A DNA stretch of 40,298 nt from Aphanothece sp. CMT-3BRIN-NPC111 (lineage in GTDB: Bacteria; Cyanobacteriota; Cyanobacteriia; Cyanobacteriales; JAHHGU01), in contig JAHHGU010000050.1 of the NCBI GenBank assembly GCA_019359765.1, forward strand, positions 1 to 40,298, read 5' to 3'. A program made the translations under genes and the position numbers. The notes under the pieces were generated by a model that had not been told where the DNA came from, did not search any database, and saw only the letters and a program-made list of their open reading frames with translations. Positions 8,012 to 16,581 of the stretch are shown piece by piece (the first letter of the stretch is position 1; the number at the start of each line of letters is the position of its first letter).

Positions 8012-9748
8012 ATGGCGTCCGGTATCCAAACATTACCCGCAGAAGTCGTGAATCTCATCGCTGCCGGTGAGGTGATTGATTCTATAGCAGCTGTTGTGCG
8101 GGAACTGGTAGAAAATGCCGTCGATGCTGGTGCCAAGCGCATTGTAGTTTCCCTATGGCCAGACAACTGGCGGGTGCGAGTGGCAGACAATGGTACTGGT
8201 ATGTTCTTGGCAGACTTGCGGCAGGCGGCATCTGCTCATAGCACAAGCAAAATCCGGCAGTGGGAAGATTTGTGGAAGATTACCAGTCTGGGGTTTCGTG
8301 GCGAAGCATTGCATAGTGTGGCTCAGCTTGCGGAACTGGAGATTTTGAGCCGTCCAATTGGAACTGGTGAGGGTTGGCGCGTCGTTTATAGCTCACTGGC
8401 TGAACTAATACAGGTGGAAGCTGCGGCGATCGCGCCCGGTACAGTTGTTACAGCATCGAATATCTTTGGCAGTTGGCCTGGCCGACGTCAAGGATTGCCA
8501 GCACCAGCACAACAGCTGCGAGCCATCCAAGCAACGATCCACCAAATCGCCCTCTGTCATCCCCAGATCACCTGGCAGGTATATCAAAACGAGCGGGAGT
8601 GGTTTACTATCAATCCCGGCATGACTGCCCAAGAAATCTTGCCCCAGATCCTGCGCCAAGTGCGGTTGAGTGACTTGCAGCAGCTGACAGTGGAAGTGCC
8701 TGTATTGGAGGGAGCAGGGGGAGCAGAGGAGAGTGTAGATTCCCATCTTCTGGTGCAAACACAACCTGCAACATCGGCAAGGCTCGACTTAGTGCTGGGG
8801 TTGCCCGATCGGTGCCACCGCCGACGTCCTGATTGGGTGCGGGTAGCTGTGAATGGACGTTTGGTGCGATCGCCTGAACTAGAGCAAACTATGCTGGGAG
8901 CATTTCAGCGGACAATGCCGCGCGATCGCTACCCCATATGTTTTCTCCACCTCAAGATTTCCCCGAATCATATTGACTGGAACCGCCATCCTGCCAAGGC
9001 AGAAATTTACTTGCACGCCATAAGTTACTGGCAGGAGCAAGTCGTCCAGGCTATTGAGCAAGCACTTCGTATTAGCCCAGCTAATCTACCTACATCTGCC
9101 CACTCACAGCGGCTGGGCAAATTGCTGAAGGCATCGGAAGATAAGAGTACCTACGGTACGAGCCGTTCTATTCAACCAGCTTCATCCAGTAGCAATGATA
9201 TTGAACTGATTTCATTGCGTGCCGTTGCCCAGATTCACAATACTTATATTCTGGCGGAACATCCAGCTGGGTTATGGTTGGTGGAGCAACACATTGCTCA
9301 TGAGCGGGTTCTCTACGAGCAGCTGTGCGATCGCTGGCAACTCGTACCCCTAGAACCACCGGCAATTGTGCCTCAGCTATCACCAGCGCAGTTAGAGCAA
9401 CTTGAGCGGCTCGGTTTGGATGTTGAACCCTTCGGCGACCAAGTGTGGGCAGTACGCACTATACCGGCTTTATTGGTACAGCGAGACGATTGCCTAGGTG
9501 CTCTTGTGGAACTTAGCTTAGGAGGTGACTTACAAGCGGCTCAGGTGGCAGTTGCTTGCCGCAGCGCTATCCGCAACGGAATGTCTCTTACTCTTCAGGA
9601 AATGCAGACTTTGTTAGATCAGTGGCAACGAACCCGTCATCCGCGCACCTGTCCCCACGGGCGCCCCATCTATTTATCCCTGGAAGAATCAGCTTTAGCC
9701 CGTTTCTTCCGCCGTCATTGGGTAATTGGCAAAAGTCATGGCATCTAG
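8012..9748 (+). CDS. mutL: DNA mismatch repair protein MutL
   Basis: MutL couples MutS mismatch recognition to strand processing. The N-terminal GHKL ATPase motifs are present: RELVENAVDAGA with the catalytic Glu, VADNGTGM, and GFRGEAL. The C-terminal domain carries LVEQHIAHERVLYE near residue 424, ACRSAIRNG and CPHGRP near 547, as in MutL proteins with latent endonuclease activity. The usual DQHA begins with Glu here (EQHI). I chose ATG 8012 (MASGIQTLPAEV) because family alignment begins there; an upstream GTG at 7964 would add 16 unlike residues. The 578-residue product is of normal length. It is divergent from the rhodanese-like gene. Confidence 0.93.
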   Translation: MASGIQTLPAEVVNLIAAGEVIDSIAAVVRELVENAVDAGAKRIVVSLWPDNWRVRVADNGTGMFLADLRQAASAHSTSKIRQWEDLWKITSLGFRGEALHSVAQLAELEILSRPIGTGEGWRVVYSSLAELIQVEAAAIAPGTVVTASNIFGSWPGRRQGLPAPAQQLRAIQATIHQIALCHPQITWQVYQNEREWFTINPGMTAQEILPQILRQVRLSDLQQLTVEVPVLEGAGGAEESVDSHLLVQTQPATSARLDLVLGLPDRCHRRRPDWVRVAVNGRLVRSPELEQTMLGAFQRTMPRDRYPICFLHLKISPNHIDWNRHPAKAEIYLHAISYWQEQVVQAIEQALRISPANLPTSAHSQRLGKLLKASEDKSTYGTSRSIQPASSSSNDIELISLRAVAQIHNTYILAEHPAGLWLVEQHIAHERVLYEQLCDRWQLVPLEPPAIVPQLSPAQLEQLERLGLDVEPFGDQVWAVRTIPALLVQRDDCLGALVELSLGGDLQAAQVAVACRSAIRNGMSLTLQEMQTLLDQWQRTRHPRTCPHGRPIYLSLEESALARFFRRHWVIGKSHGI

Positions 9749-9938
9749 TCATATCATGTCCGGTTGAATACCCATAATTAGGCTGACGCTCAGGACGCGG
9801 GGAAACGGGGACGGGGAGAGGTTTTTATTATCGGTGATTTGCCGGACATCATATCAAACGATTTTAGATTTGTGTCGTCCGCTCTTAGGCTCGGCATGAA
9901 CTAAAAAACATCTAAAATTGTTTGTTAAAAGTAGTACA

Positions 9939-10042
9939 TATAGCAATCCTATCTGAGTTATGAGAGGTAGTGCGATCGTCTCGCTCGCGCGTGAGCAAGA
10001 TGCTCACACTACGAGTTCTTACAATCACTTAGGATTGCTATA
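9939..10042. repeat. MITE-like palindromic element, 104 bp
   Basis: Terminal inverted repeats TATAGCAATCCTA / TAGGATTGCTATA bound the element. The interior is a second imperfect inverted repeat (GTAGTGCGATCGTCTCGCTC against GTGAGCAAGATGCTCACACTAC), so nearly the whole unit can fold into one hairpin. It has no coding capacity. The end sequence resembles the ends of R1 copy 1. The rest of the 9749-10140 gap holds nothing I can identify. Confidence 0.7.
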
Positions 10043-10134
10043 CTGGCAATCTACTATAAGTTTTTAGTTAATAACTTTTTGCAAAAACTTTTATCTTTAT
10101 TCTTAGTAGATATATGGAATGACTACAGCGTTTT

Positions 10135-10708
10135 CTAGACTAGTGAGGTACAATAACAGCAATGAGTGAACCAGCCTTTTAGATCGGCTTCATATACTTG
10201 AGAAAAGGATTCTTTAATGGCTTTCACTAAGTCTTGATAACTGCGGGCACCGATTGAGCGGAGTAGATTTTTAATTTTGGAAAAACAGTTTTCTATGGGT
10301 GAAAAGTCCGGTGAATAGGGAGGTAAGTAAATCAAGTTAGCTCCGGCTGCAACAATCGAGCGCTTTAATTTCTTTCCCTTTGTGAATGGAACAGTTATCC
10401 ATGATAACATAAGCACCCTTCCAAAGTTTTGGAACAAGTTTTTGAGAAATAAAAGCCTCAAAGGTGGCATCATTATTAGCTGCCACAAGGTTTTTCAAAA
10501 TATCTAGCTGTGATGAGTTGAGTTTTTTGGGGGTTTGCTCTAACCGTTCTTTGGGTTCAATGCTACCTGTTTCTCGATATTGCTTGAGTATCTTTTGTAC
10601 GAAGCTAAGGGCGACGCGAAATCTTTGAGCCACTTGGCGTTGTGATGTATTTACCTCAGCGTAACTATCGATTATCCTTTGGCGAAACTCCAGCGAGTAA
10701 GGTTGCAT
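10135..10708 (-). pseudogene. IS630-family transposase, internally deleted and frameshifted
   Basis: The first frame (10708 down to 10337) has the helix-turn-helix start (MQPYSLEFRQRIIDSY, SQRQVAQRF). It then passes from LVAANNDAT directly into FEAFISQKLVPKLW and VIMDNCSIHKG, which carries the second catalytic Asp. Complete IS630 transposases have about 100 residues there, including the first catalytic Asp. Near 10360 the reading shifts frame to continue as IVAAGANLIYLPPYSPDFSPIENCF, containing the catalytic Glu. The stop codon lies just outside the element. With a deletion and a frame change the product should be inactive. Some IS630 relatives use programmed frameshifting, but that would not restore the missing segment. 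Confidence 0.85.
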
Positions 10709-10759
10709 CCTAATTCATATAAAATTGAACTTCAAAATCATACCATCCGTACCTCATTA
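10141..10759. mobile_element. IS630-type insertion sequence remnant
   Basis: The boundaries are a TA dinucleotide followed by GTGAGGTAC on the left and the inverted match GTACCTCAT followed by TA on the right. This fits the Tc1/mariner-IS630 habit of inserting at TA. At 619 bp it is about half the usual length, matching the internal deletion in the transposase. It could still be moved in trans by an intact relative elsewhere in the genome. Confidence 0.75.
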
Positions 10760-10839
10760 GCCTGAAAAAGGCTGTATATATAAACGTATTTTAATTACCA
10801 ATAAATATCTAATCATCCACAAGCAAAATCAATTAAAGC

Positions 10840-11571
10840 ATGAAAACTGATATTATTTATTTTAATATTATATTGCTGTTAATTTTATTGTTTATTTCCA
10901 CTAGAATTGGCTATATTATTAGAATTTTATCTGTTATATATACCAAGATAATCGGGCTACCAACAGACACATTAAGCTCTAAAAATTGGTGGCAATCGGC
11001 TGTCAGATCTCAGGTTAGCATTACCCATGACAAAGAGTACGAGGCTTGTGTGTTTGGTGATTCTATCACCGCTCCTATTGGCAATACTCTGGGCGAAGAT
11101 ACTTTTAACTTTGCCATTGATGGGATGAGTAGCATTTCACTAATTGAGCAACTAAAAATTTTAACTGCTGCTAATGTAAGATACAAAAAAGCAGTTATTG
11201 CTATCGGTACAAATGATGCTTGCTATTGTACTACAAATGACATTTTTGTAAAAAATATGAAGCAGATAATTGCCCTAGTAAAAGAAATGGGGGCTACCAA
11301 CATTATGTTGATTCCTGCTTTTTATTCCACCATTGCTGCTAGCCATAATCCACTTTTGGCAGGTACAATTGCCAGAGTAGAGGAAATCAATGAGCTACTT
11401 CGTCAGGTTGCTGAAGCCGAAAATGTTTTGATATTGGGGGAAAGCGTACAGCCCTTATTTGAGGGGCAAGCTCTAAAAGAAAATTTAACTACTGATGGTG
11501 TTCATCTCAATACAGATGGTATAAACATATACCGGCAAGCTTTATTAAAACTACTTAGCTCTTCTTTGTAA
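10840..11571 (+). CDS. Membrane-anchored SGNH/GDSL hydrolase-like protein
   Basis: This 243-residue protein begins with one or two hydrophobic segments (residues 5-40, IILLLILLFIS...), which suggests membrane anchoring. The SGNH fold follows: block I VFGDSIT with nucleophile Ser75, block III IGTNDA with Asn125, and block V DGVHLN near residue 225 with Asp and His. Such enzymes deacylate lipids or polysaccharides, but the substrate is unknown. The coding sequence is distinctly more AT-rich than its neighbours and lies next to the IS630 remnant, so acquisition by transfer is plausible. Its 3' end overlaps the convergent exonuclease gene by 21 bases. Confidence 0.8.
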   Translation: MKTDIIYFNIILLLILLFISTRIGYIIRILSVIYTKIIGLPTDTLSSKNWWQSAVRSQVSITHDKEYEACVFGDSITAPIGNTLGEDTFNFAIDGMSSISLIEQLKILTAANVRYKKAVIAIGTNDACYCTTNDIFVKNMKQIIALVKEMGATNIMLIPAFYSTIAASHNPLLAGTIARVEEINELLRQVAEAENVLILGESVQPLFEGQALKENLTTDGVHLNTDGINIYRQALLKLLSSSL

Positions 11572-12108
11572 CAGTAATTCTGACAGGATGCTAGCTATAT
11601 TCCAAGCATCATCTGCCCCTCTATGATGAGTACCTTCGAGGGGGATATCAAGTAATTCTAATGCTTCTGCCATACCTACTTCCTCACTGAACCCATGAAT
11701 CAGGGCAAAAAGGAGCTTAATATTGATATGGCTGGGGCCGAAAGGATAGCTTACCTTTCGAGCTTGGCACTGCTTTTCAAACTGAAGTCTGTCGTAGTCA
11801 CCATAACTTGCCCAGACTCTATCTTTAGAGGAATATTTGTTTCTCAGAATAGAACAGGCATTGCCAAAGTCAACTCCTTTATCAACTTGCTCCTGGGTTA
11901 ATGTAGTGAGCTGGGTACAGAATTCACTAACCTTTGACCGTTCGGGTTTTACTAAGATACTTCTTTTCTCTCCTCTATCTCCTGAAGTGATATCTAAAGG
12001 GCAGATACCGATTTCTATAATTTCGCTTTCCTGCCCGCCGGGTGCTTTTCCTTCCCAGCAAGTTGATTCAATGTCAATAACAAGAATTTGATCTAATTTT
12101 TTAGCCAA
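11551..12108 (-). CDS. DEDDh-family 3'-5' exonuclease
   Basis: This 185-residue protein is a stand-alone exonuclease domain of the RNase T/DnaQ/KapD type. Motif I is VIDIESTCW (Asp, Glu), motif II SYGDYDRLQFE (Asp), and motif III HHRGADDAWNIA (His and Asp). It could trim RNA or DNA ends; animal Eri-1 and bacterial KapD are the nearest types by motif layout. The start is a TTG at 12108 preceded by AGAGAGA, and no ATG is better placed. It is convergent with the SGNH gene (21-base overlap) and separated from murF upstream by a long hairpin. Confidence 0.85.
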   Translation of the reverse strand: MAKKLDQILVIDIESTCWEGKAPGGQESEIIEIGICPLDITSGDRGEKRSILVKPERSKVSEFCTQLTTLTQEQVDKGVDFGNACSILRNKYSSKDRVWASYGDYDRLQFEKQCQARKVSYPFGPSHINIKLLFALIHGFSEEVGMAEALELLDIPLEGTHHRGADDAWNIASILSELLLQRRAK

Positions 12109-12151
12109 GTTATCTCTCTACTTTTACTTAAAACTGCTATTAGTTTTGGAT

Positions 12152-12218
12152 GTTATTAGTTAGTAATTAGTAGTTAGTAGGAAGATAGGCTACTAACCAC
12201 TAATTACTAACTAATAAC
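12152..12218. repeat. 29-bp-arm hairpin of the TTAGTAGTTAG type (family R3)
   Basis: The arms GTTATTAGTTAGTAATTAG... and their complement match in 28 of 29 positions around a 9-base loop. It lies between murF and the exonuclease gene, both on the minus strand, where it could end murF transcripts. Related hairpins built from TTAGTAGTTAG or TTAGTGGTTAG occur at 29826-29865 and 32606-32670. Confidence 0.8.
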
Positions 12219-12265
12219 AATCCCAAAGATAAAGCTCGCTTTCTGAGGGTGGGAGATGGCAATTG

Positions 12266-13624
12266 CTAGGTAGCGCTGTAAATAGCGGAACGAAATTGAT
12301 TCACCACTTGGTCTAGCCCTACAGAATGGGAGGCTTTGAACAGTAAGCGATCGCCCGACCTCACAAGCTCCTGCAACCGCTCTACCATTGCCGTATGGGT
12401 AGAAAAGCATTCTGCTGAAATGCCAGCAGCACCCTTGGCTATAGCTTCCGCTTCTGGGTCATCTACTAGAATCAATAGAGCATCGAGATTTAGCTGCCGC
12501 GCGGTGTCTCCCACTTGCCAGTGGAATTGGGGCGATCGCTCTCCCAGTTCTTTCATCGTACCCAGCACCGCAATACGTCGCTTTCCTGGTGTCTGAGCTA
12601 GCAAATGTAGCCCTGCGAGCATAGATTCCAGCCCTGCATTGTAGGTTTCATCTAGAATCACCACATCATTGGGCAAGTCATAGCGCTGGGCGCGTCCAGA
12701 TGGAAGATTCACAGGCAAACCAGCAGTTAGGGGCGTCCAGTCAATCTGAAGCACCTTAGCAACTGCCAAGGCCGCCAGATAGTTGAGCGCGTTGTGACGA
12801 CCGGGTAAAGGCAGAGGTAGCTGTACTTTCTCAATGCTAAGCGTTTCAGAGTTAATTAATTCTCCGTGCAGATCTCCTCCCTCCAGTCCATAGGTGAGAG
12901 TTTGCCCCTGCCAAACGGTGGCTGCTGTTTCCATTAATAGTCGGTTGTCGTGATTAAGAATAGCGATGGCGCTGGGCATCATTTCAGCAAGTAACTCACA
13001 CTTGGCTTGAGCGATCGCTTCTTCAGATCCCAGACGACCTATATGTGCGGTTCCCACATTAGTAATAATACCGACAGTGGGATTGGCAATCTTTGTTAAA
13101 TCCGCTATTTCACCTCTAGCACGCATTGCCATTTCAATCACAGCGTAGTCATGCTCTGGCCCCAGTTCTAGTAACGTTTTAGGGACGCCGATTTCATTGT
13201 TATAGTTGGCTTGGGTTTTGAGGACGTTTCCTTGGGTGGACAAAACTGCTGCAATCAGTTCCTTAGTCGTAGTTTTGCCCACAGAGCCAGTTACAGCAAT
13301 TACTGGGATATCAAACTGGTCACGCCACCAACGGGCAATCGCCTGATAAGCCTGTAGCGTATCTGCAACTAGCAATTGGGGGACAGGTTCTGGCAATTGG
13401 CGGTCAGTAATAACTGCGATCGCCCCTTTTTTTATCGCCAGTTCTACAAAGTCATGCCCATCAAAGTTCTCTCCTCGCAGAGCTACGAACAGTTCACCCT
13501 GTTTCAGGCTACGGGTGTCAGTCGTGATGCCGAGTATCGGTAGCGCCAGCGCATTAGCCGATAAGTTAAGAGGAGTGCTGAACAGAATTTCAACGATCTG
13601 AGCGAGAGGTATCTGAGAAAGCAT
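12266..13624 (-). CDS. murF: UDP-N-acetylmuramoyl-tripeptide--D-alanyl-D-alanine ligase
   Basis: MurF adds D-Ala-D-Ala to UDP-MurNAc-tripeptide, the last cytoplasmic step of peptidoglycan precursor synthesis. The 452-residue protein has the three Mur-ligase domains: an N-terminal UDP-substrate domain (TDTRSLKQGELFVALRGENFDGH), a central ATPase with P-loop VTGSVGKTTTKE near residue 112 and NNEIGVPKT, and a C-terminal domain with LDETYNAGLESM. In many MurF proteins the last motif reads DSYNANP; the variant here is worth noting but fits the family. The ATG start at 13624 is clear. It is not in a mur cluster. Confidence 0.95.
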   Translation of the reverse strand: MLSQIPLAQIVEILFSTPLNLSANALALPILGITTDTRSLKQGELFVALRGENFDGHDFVELAIKKGAIAVITDRQLPEPVPQLLVADTLQAYQAIARWWRDQFDIPVIAVTGSVGKTTTKELIAAVLSTQGNVLKTQANYNNEIGVPKTLLELGPEHDYAVIEMAMRARGEIADLTKIANPTVGIITNVGTAHIGRLGSEEAIAQAKCELLAEMMPSAIAILNHDNRLLMETAATVWQGQTLTYGLEGGDLHGELINSETLSIEKVQLPLPLPGRHNALNYLAALAVAKVLQIDWTPLTAGLPVNLPSGRAQRYDLPNDVVILDETYNAGLESMLAGLHLLAQTPGKRRIAVLGTMKELGERSPQFHWQVGDTARQLNLDALLILVDDPEAEAIAKGAAGISAECFSTHTAMVERLQELVRSGDRLLFKASHSVGLDQVVNQFRSAIYSAT

Positions 13625-13984
13625 GGGTCACGTTTTTAATCGAATGCAGTGATCTTGGTCACATATAACAGCTTTTTTTTCAGCTATTTTAGATATCACC
13701 CTTGGCATCTATACTTTACTAGCCTTCAGGAGGTTGCTTAATCTAAACTTAATAAGTTATACGCTAGATACAGCACCCTATTAAGCATTAATTAAGATAT
13801 GCTTTAAATGAGATCCTCCGTCTGATGGTTAAGGAATTATAAAGTATACCGTTATTAAGGACAGTAACTTCACAGGGAGCGGCTGCGGAGCAATAGTCCA
13901 CTATAGTGCGGGTAAAATTCAAATCTGCTAGTTCTATCTGATATCCCGAGGCCCCTAACGTATGCACGTAGGAGGTTAACTGAA
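13625..13984. promoter_or_regulatory. Intergenic leader with a strong ribosome-binding site
   Basis: This 360-base gap separates divergent murF and the 433-residue gene. It is AT-rich with stretches such as TTAAGCATTAATTAAG. A perfect AGGAGG at 13970-13975 lies nine bases before a GTG start and fixes that start. A second AGGAGG-like block near 13727 has no nearby frame. I see no recognised riboswitch. Confidence 0.5.
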
Positions 13985-15286
13985 GTGACTACCTTGATTG
14001 ACCATTATTCTCGACAAACTACCCAACAAGAGCAGCAGGTGTACGAGCATCTGCTATCGTGCGTCAAGGTAGAGCCGCCCACTCAACTACTTGAGCGCTT
14101 TCGCCGCTTATTCATTAATGGTGTTGGCTACCCAGACTCAGAAATTGGGTTAGCCGTAGAAAAGATAGTTAACTCAAAGCAGGCTGAACAGGAATTTCCG
14201 TTTTTCCTGAATCGGTGCTGTCACATTCTGATCAACAGCTGGCAGACGCAACCTCAACTACAATGGGCTATCCCAGAGTTAGTGGCATTGCTTGAGAATA
14301 TGTCACCTGGCATACACACCTATTCGCGAACTATAAGGCGCTTGCGGCAGCTGTTGAAGCTGTTTACCGAAACCGATCAATATTTGACACTGCGACGTAT
14401 GGCTCAAGTGATGAGTCAACCCGCAGATAATACTGCTTTTGGTTTAGCCACCGCTGACAATGAGTCTAAGCAGGTGGGAAGCTTAATTCGTCGCTACCCT
14501 TACTTGTATCAACACTACCTCCTGAGTGAAGAAAGTAGTTACGAACAACAGCAAACAGTACGGCAAATTCAAGCTCAGATTCAGCGTCGCTTTGAATTTA
14601 AGCTATCTCAATATGTAACTTATCAAGTGCGGCAAGCCCAAGTGCGTCGTCAGGCATCGCCAGCAGTGCCAGGGCGTTTGATACAGCCAGTAAGTAATCC
14701 AACGCTTTTGAGCGATCGCGAATTGGGTATTTCCCTCAAGCATTTTGTTGGGAAAGTGGAAGGTTCCTACACTTACCGGGATTTAGCGCACCGCTTCCTC
14801 AGCCACGCTAAATATGCGCCCTCATATAAAGTTTTTAAAGACGATTTCTACGAATACCTGACTTCTTCAATTAACCCAGCCTACGGAAAACGCCAGTTTA
14901 ACGATAAACTATATAACCATCTGAAAAATATCGTCCCTCAGAGCGATTTCCAGAAGCCTAATGAATTACTACTCGTGCGAACTTGTAGTCAAGTATTGAG
15001 TTATTTAGTTGTGGAAAGCCTACAGCGGCCCAACCACTTTGTATTTGTTGACTTAATTACTAACATGGGAGCGACCTTCACCACTGGCCTGCTACTGAAA
15101 ATTGTGCTGATATGCGGCAAAGTTAAGCCTTACTTAGAAAAGAGATTTACAATTTTGTTTAACCATTACGAGTCTTTTACCAGAGATGGCGTCCCCTGGT
15201 TAATCACATCTTTGGAAAATTTAAACGTGGCTTTCAGCATTCACTTTGGGAAAGCCGACGTCTCGTACCTAAAGTACTTTTTATAG
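13985..15286 (+). CDS. Conserved-looking cyanobacterial protein of unknown function
   Basis: I do not recognise this 433-residue protein by function. It appears soluble and mostly helical, with no signal peptide or membrane segment. It is rich in Gln, Arg and Leu in the middle (QAQIQRRFEFKLSQYVTYQVRQAQVRRQ). The C-terminal half is well ordered (LKHFVGKVEGSYTYRDLAHRF, HFVFVDLITNMGATFTTGL) and ends at KYFL. The GTG start is supported by an ideal AGGAGG site nine bases upstream. Its stop overlaps the end of convergent pth by six bases. Codon use and HIP1 content resemble its neighbours, so it seems a resident gene. A structural role or a regulatory adaptor are both possible. Confidence 0.75.
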   Translation: MTTLIDHYSRQTTQQEQQVYEHLLSCVKVEPPTQLLERFRRLFINGVGYPDSEIGLAVEKIVNSKQAEQEFPFFLNRCCHILINSWQTQPQLQWAIPELVALLENMSPGIHTYSRTIRRLRQLLKLFTETDQYLTLRRMAQVMSQPADNTAFGLATADNESKQVGSLIRRYPYLYQHYLLSEESSYEQQQTVRQIQAQIQRRFEFKLSQYVTYQVRQAQVRRQASPAVPGRLIQPVSNPTLLSDRELGISLKHFVGKVEGSYTYRDLAHRFLSHAKYAPSYKVFKDDFYEYLTSSINPAYGKRQFNDKLYNHLKNIVPQSDFQKPNELLLVRTCSQVLSYLVVESLQRPNHFVFVDLITNMGATFTTGLLLKIVLICGKVKPYLEKRFTILFNHYESFTRDGVPWLITSLENLNVAFSIHFGKADVSYLKYFL

Positions 15287-15910
15287 GTCTTTGGTTGCCA
15301 AAATATTGCGATTATTGTAAAGACTCATTGCCTTTTCAACCCCTTGCTTCAAACTTAGTTCCACCGCATCGACCACGAGTTGCAAAACCTCCGGCATTAG
15401 CTGGCTTTCATGGGGTGAAAATCGACCTAAAACATGGGATACAGAGTTAGATTCTGTACCGGATCGACCGATGCCAATTCGCAAGCGGGGGAAATTTTGG
15501 GTACTGAGATGAGCGATCGTGGACTTCATACCGTTGTGCCCACCAGCGGAACCTGAAAGCCTCATCCGCACACGCCCCACAGGTAAGTCCATATCATCAT
15601 AAATCACAAGCACCGACTCCGGGGGCAGCTTAAACCAATCTGTCACGGCGCGAATTGCCTGTCCAGAACGATTCATGTAGGTAAGTGGCTTCAGTAATCG
15701 GATTTTGCCTCCCTGCGGGTCACGACCCTCACCAAACATACCTTGGAACTTGCGATTTTCACTCCAAGACATTTGCCAAGAACGCGCCAAGGCATCAACA
15801 GCGTCAAACCCAATGTTGTGGCGCGTTTTGTCGTACTTGGGTTCTGGATTTCCCAGCCCCACAATTAGCTGCGGAATCACTAAAGTAGATGTTGTGGTGG
15901 CGTCTGTCAT
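15281..15910 (-). CDS. pth: Peptidyl-tRNA hydrolase
   Basis: Pth frees tRNA from peptidyl-tRNAs that drop off ribosomes. The 209-residue protein has all family signatures: IVGLGNPEPKYDKTRHNIGF with the catalytic His, a PLTYMNRSG block with the substrate-binding Asn, VIYDDMDLPVGRVR with the catalytic Asp, and GSAGGHNGMKS. About 18 extra N-terminal residues precede the fold, common in cyanobacterial forms. The ATG at 15910 is the only reasonable start. It lies 69 bases downstream of the DUF2811 gene on the same strand and may share its transcript. Confidence 0.96.
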   Translation of the reverse strand: MTDATTTSTLVIPQLIVGLGNPEPKYDKTRHNIGFDAVDALARSWQMSWSENRKFQGMFGEGRDPQGGKIRLLKPLTYMNRSGQAIRAVTDWFKLPPESVLVIYDDMDLPVGRVRMRLSGSAGGHNGMKSTIAHLSTQNFPRLRIGIGRSGTESNSVSHVLGRFSPHESQLMPEVLQLVVDAVELSLKQGVEKAMSLYNNRNILATKDL

Positions 15911-15979
15911 ATAGTTGCTAGTAGCTGAAGCTGAGGTCGCTAATAGTTCTCAGCTTAGCGAGAAAACTAATTGCTCAAT

Positions 15980-16204
15980 TCAAAAAGGATGCTGAAATAA
16001 TGTTTCCAGATAGACACGGGCGCAGGCGCGATAGTTCTGCGATACCTCTGTAGCTTTGCTATTTCCATTTTGGAGCAAAAACAGTGACAGCGCCGCCGCA
16101 AATACCCGGTCTTGATCCCAGCTGGGATGATTTTCCAAATAGCATTTGAGGGATTCGTGTAGTTCTTCTGGGATTTCTGCCAGGATACTGACGGTTGCGT
16201 TCAT
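15980..16204 (-). CDS. DUF2811 family protein
   Basis: The 74-residue protein starts MNATVSILAEIPEELHESLK and continues with ENHPSWDQDRVFAAALSLFLLQNG, which I recognise as the cyanobacterial DUF2811 family. The ILAEIP...LHESLKxYLE pattern resembles ribbon-helix-helix or CopG-like small proteins, which hints at DNA or protein binding, but no function is established to my knowledge. It has an ATG start. It lies upstream of pth on the same strand. Confidence 0.85.
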   Translation of the reverse strand: MNATVSILAEIPEELHESLKCYLENHPSWDQDRVFAAALSLFLLQNGNSKATEVSQNYRACARVYLETLFQHPF

Positions 16205-16581
16205 GCTTCAGCTCAACTCTCAGGGTTATGGGGACAAGACAACCTTATCTTTCAGCACTTCTTCGGTTACACCTGAAAGCAAGGACTTTACTAACCTCTG
16301 CTGGCATCCGATCCGCTTCCTTCTTACTGCCGTCTGGTCAGCTCAAGTCAGAAAAGTTCATTAGGTTGGTCGCACTATTGTCTGCTGAGAAGGGGTAGGG
16401 TTGTCAATGCTGCGAAATGTTACGACGGTCTGTAAAGGAAAGAATGCTTGACGAAAGAATAAGCTTTTGAGCGCGATCTACTTTACATATCTTTATAGAA
16501 TCGTCGTTCTTTTTACGTACTGTTATTTTTTAGATAAAAATCCCCAGCAAAACGGAAACACTCGATCCAACCGTTCATTCC
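16205..16581. other. Intergenic region upstream of DUF2811, left flank of iteron cluster
   Basis: No coding sequence is convincing here. The right part (about 16480-16560) is AT-rich, with TTTTTTAGATAAAAAT just before the iteron cluster at 16582. That could be a melting region if the cluster is functional, or simply promoter DNA. Confidence 0.4.

Noticed and set aside
10337..10708. Functional transposase made by programmed frameshifting
   Set aside because: A frameshift would not replace the missing internal segment with the first catalytic Asp.
12207..12410. 67-residue minus-strand open frame
   Set aside because: It overlaps the 3' end of murF in another frame and part of a hairpin.
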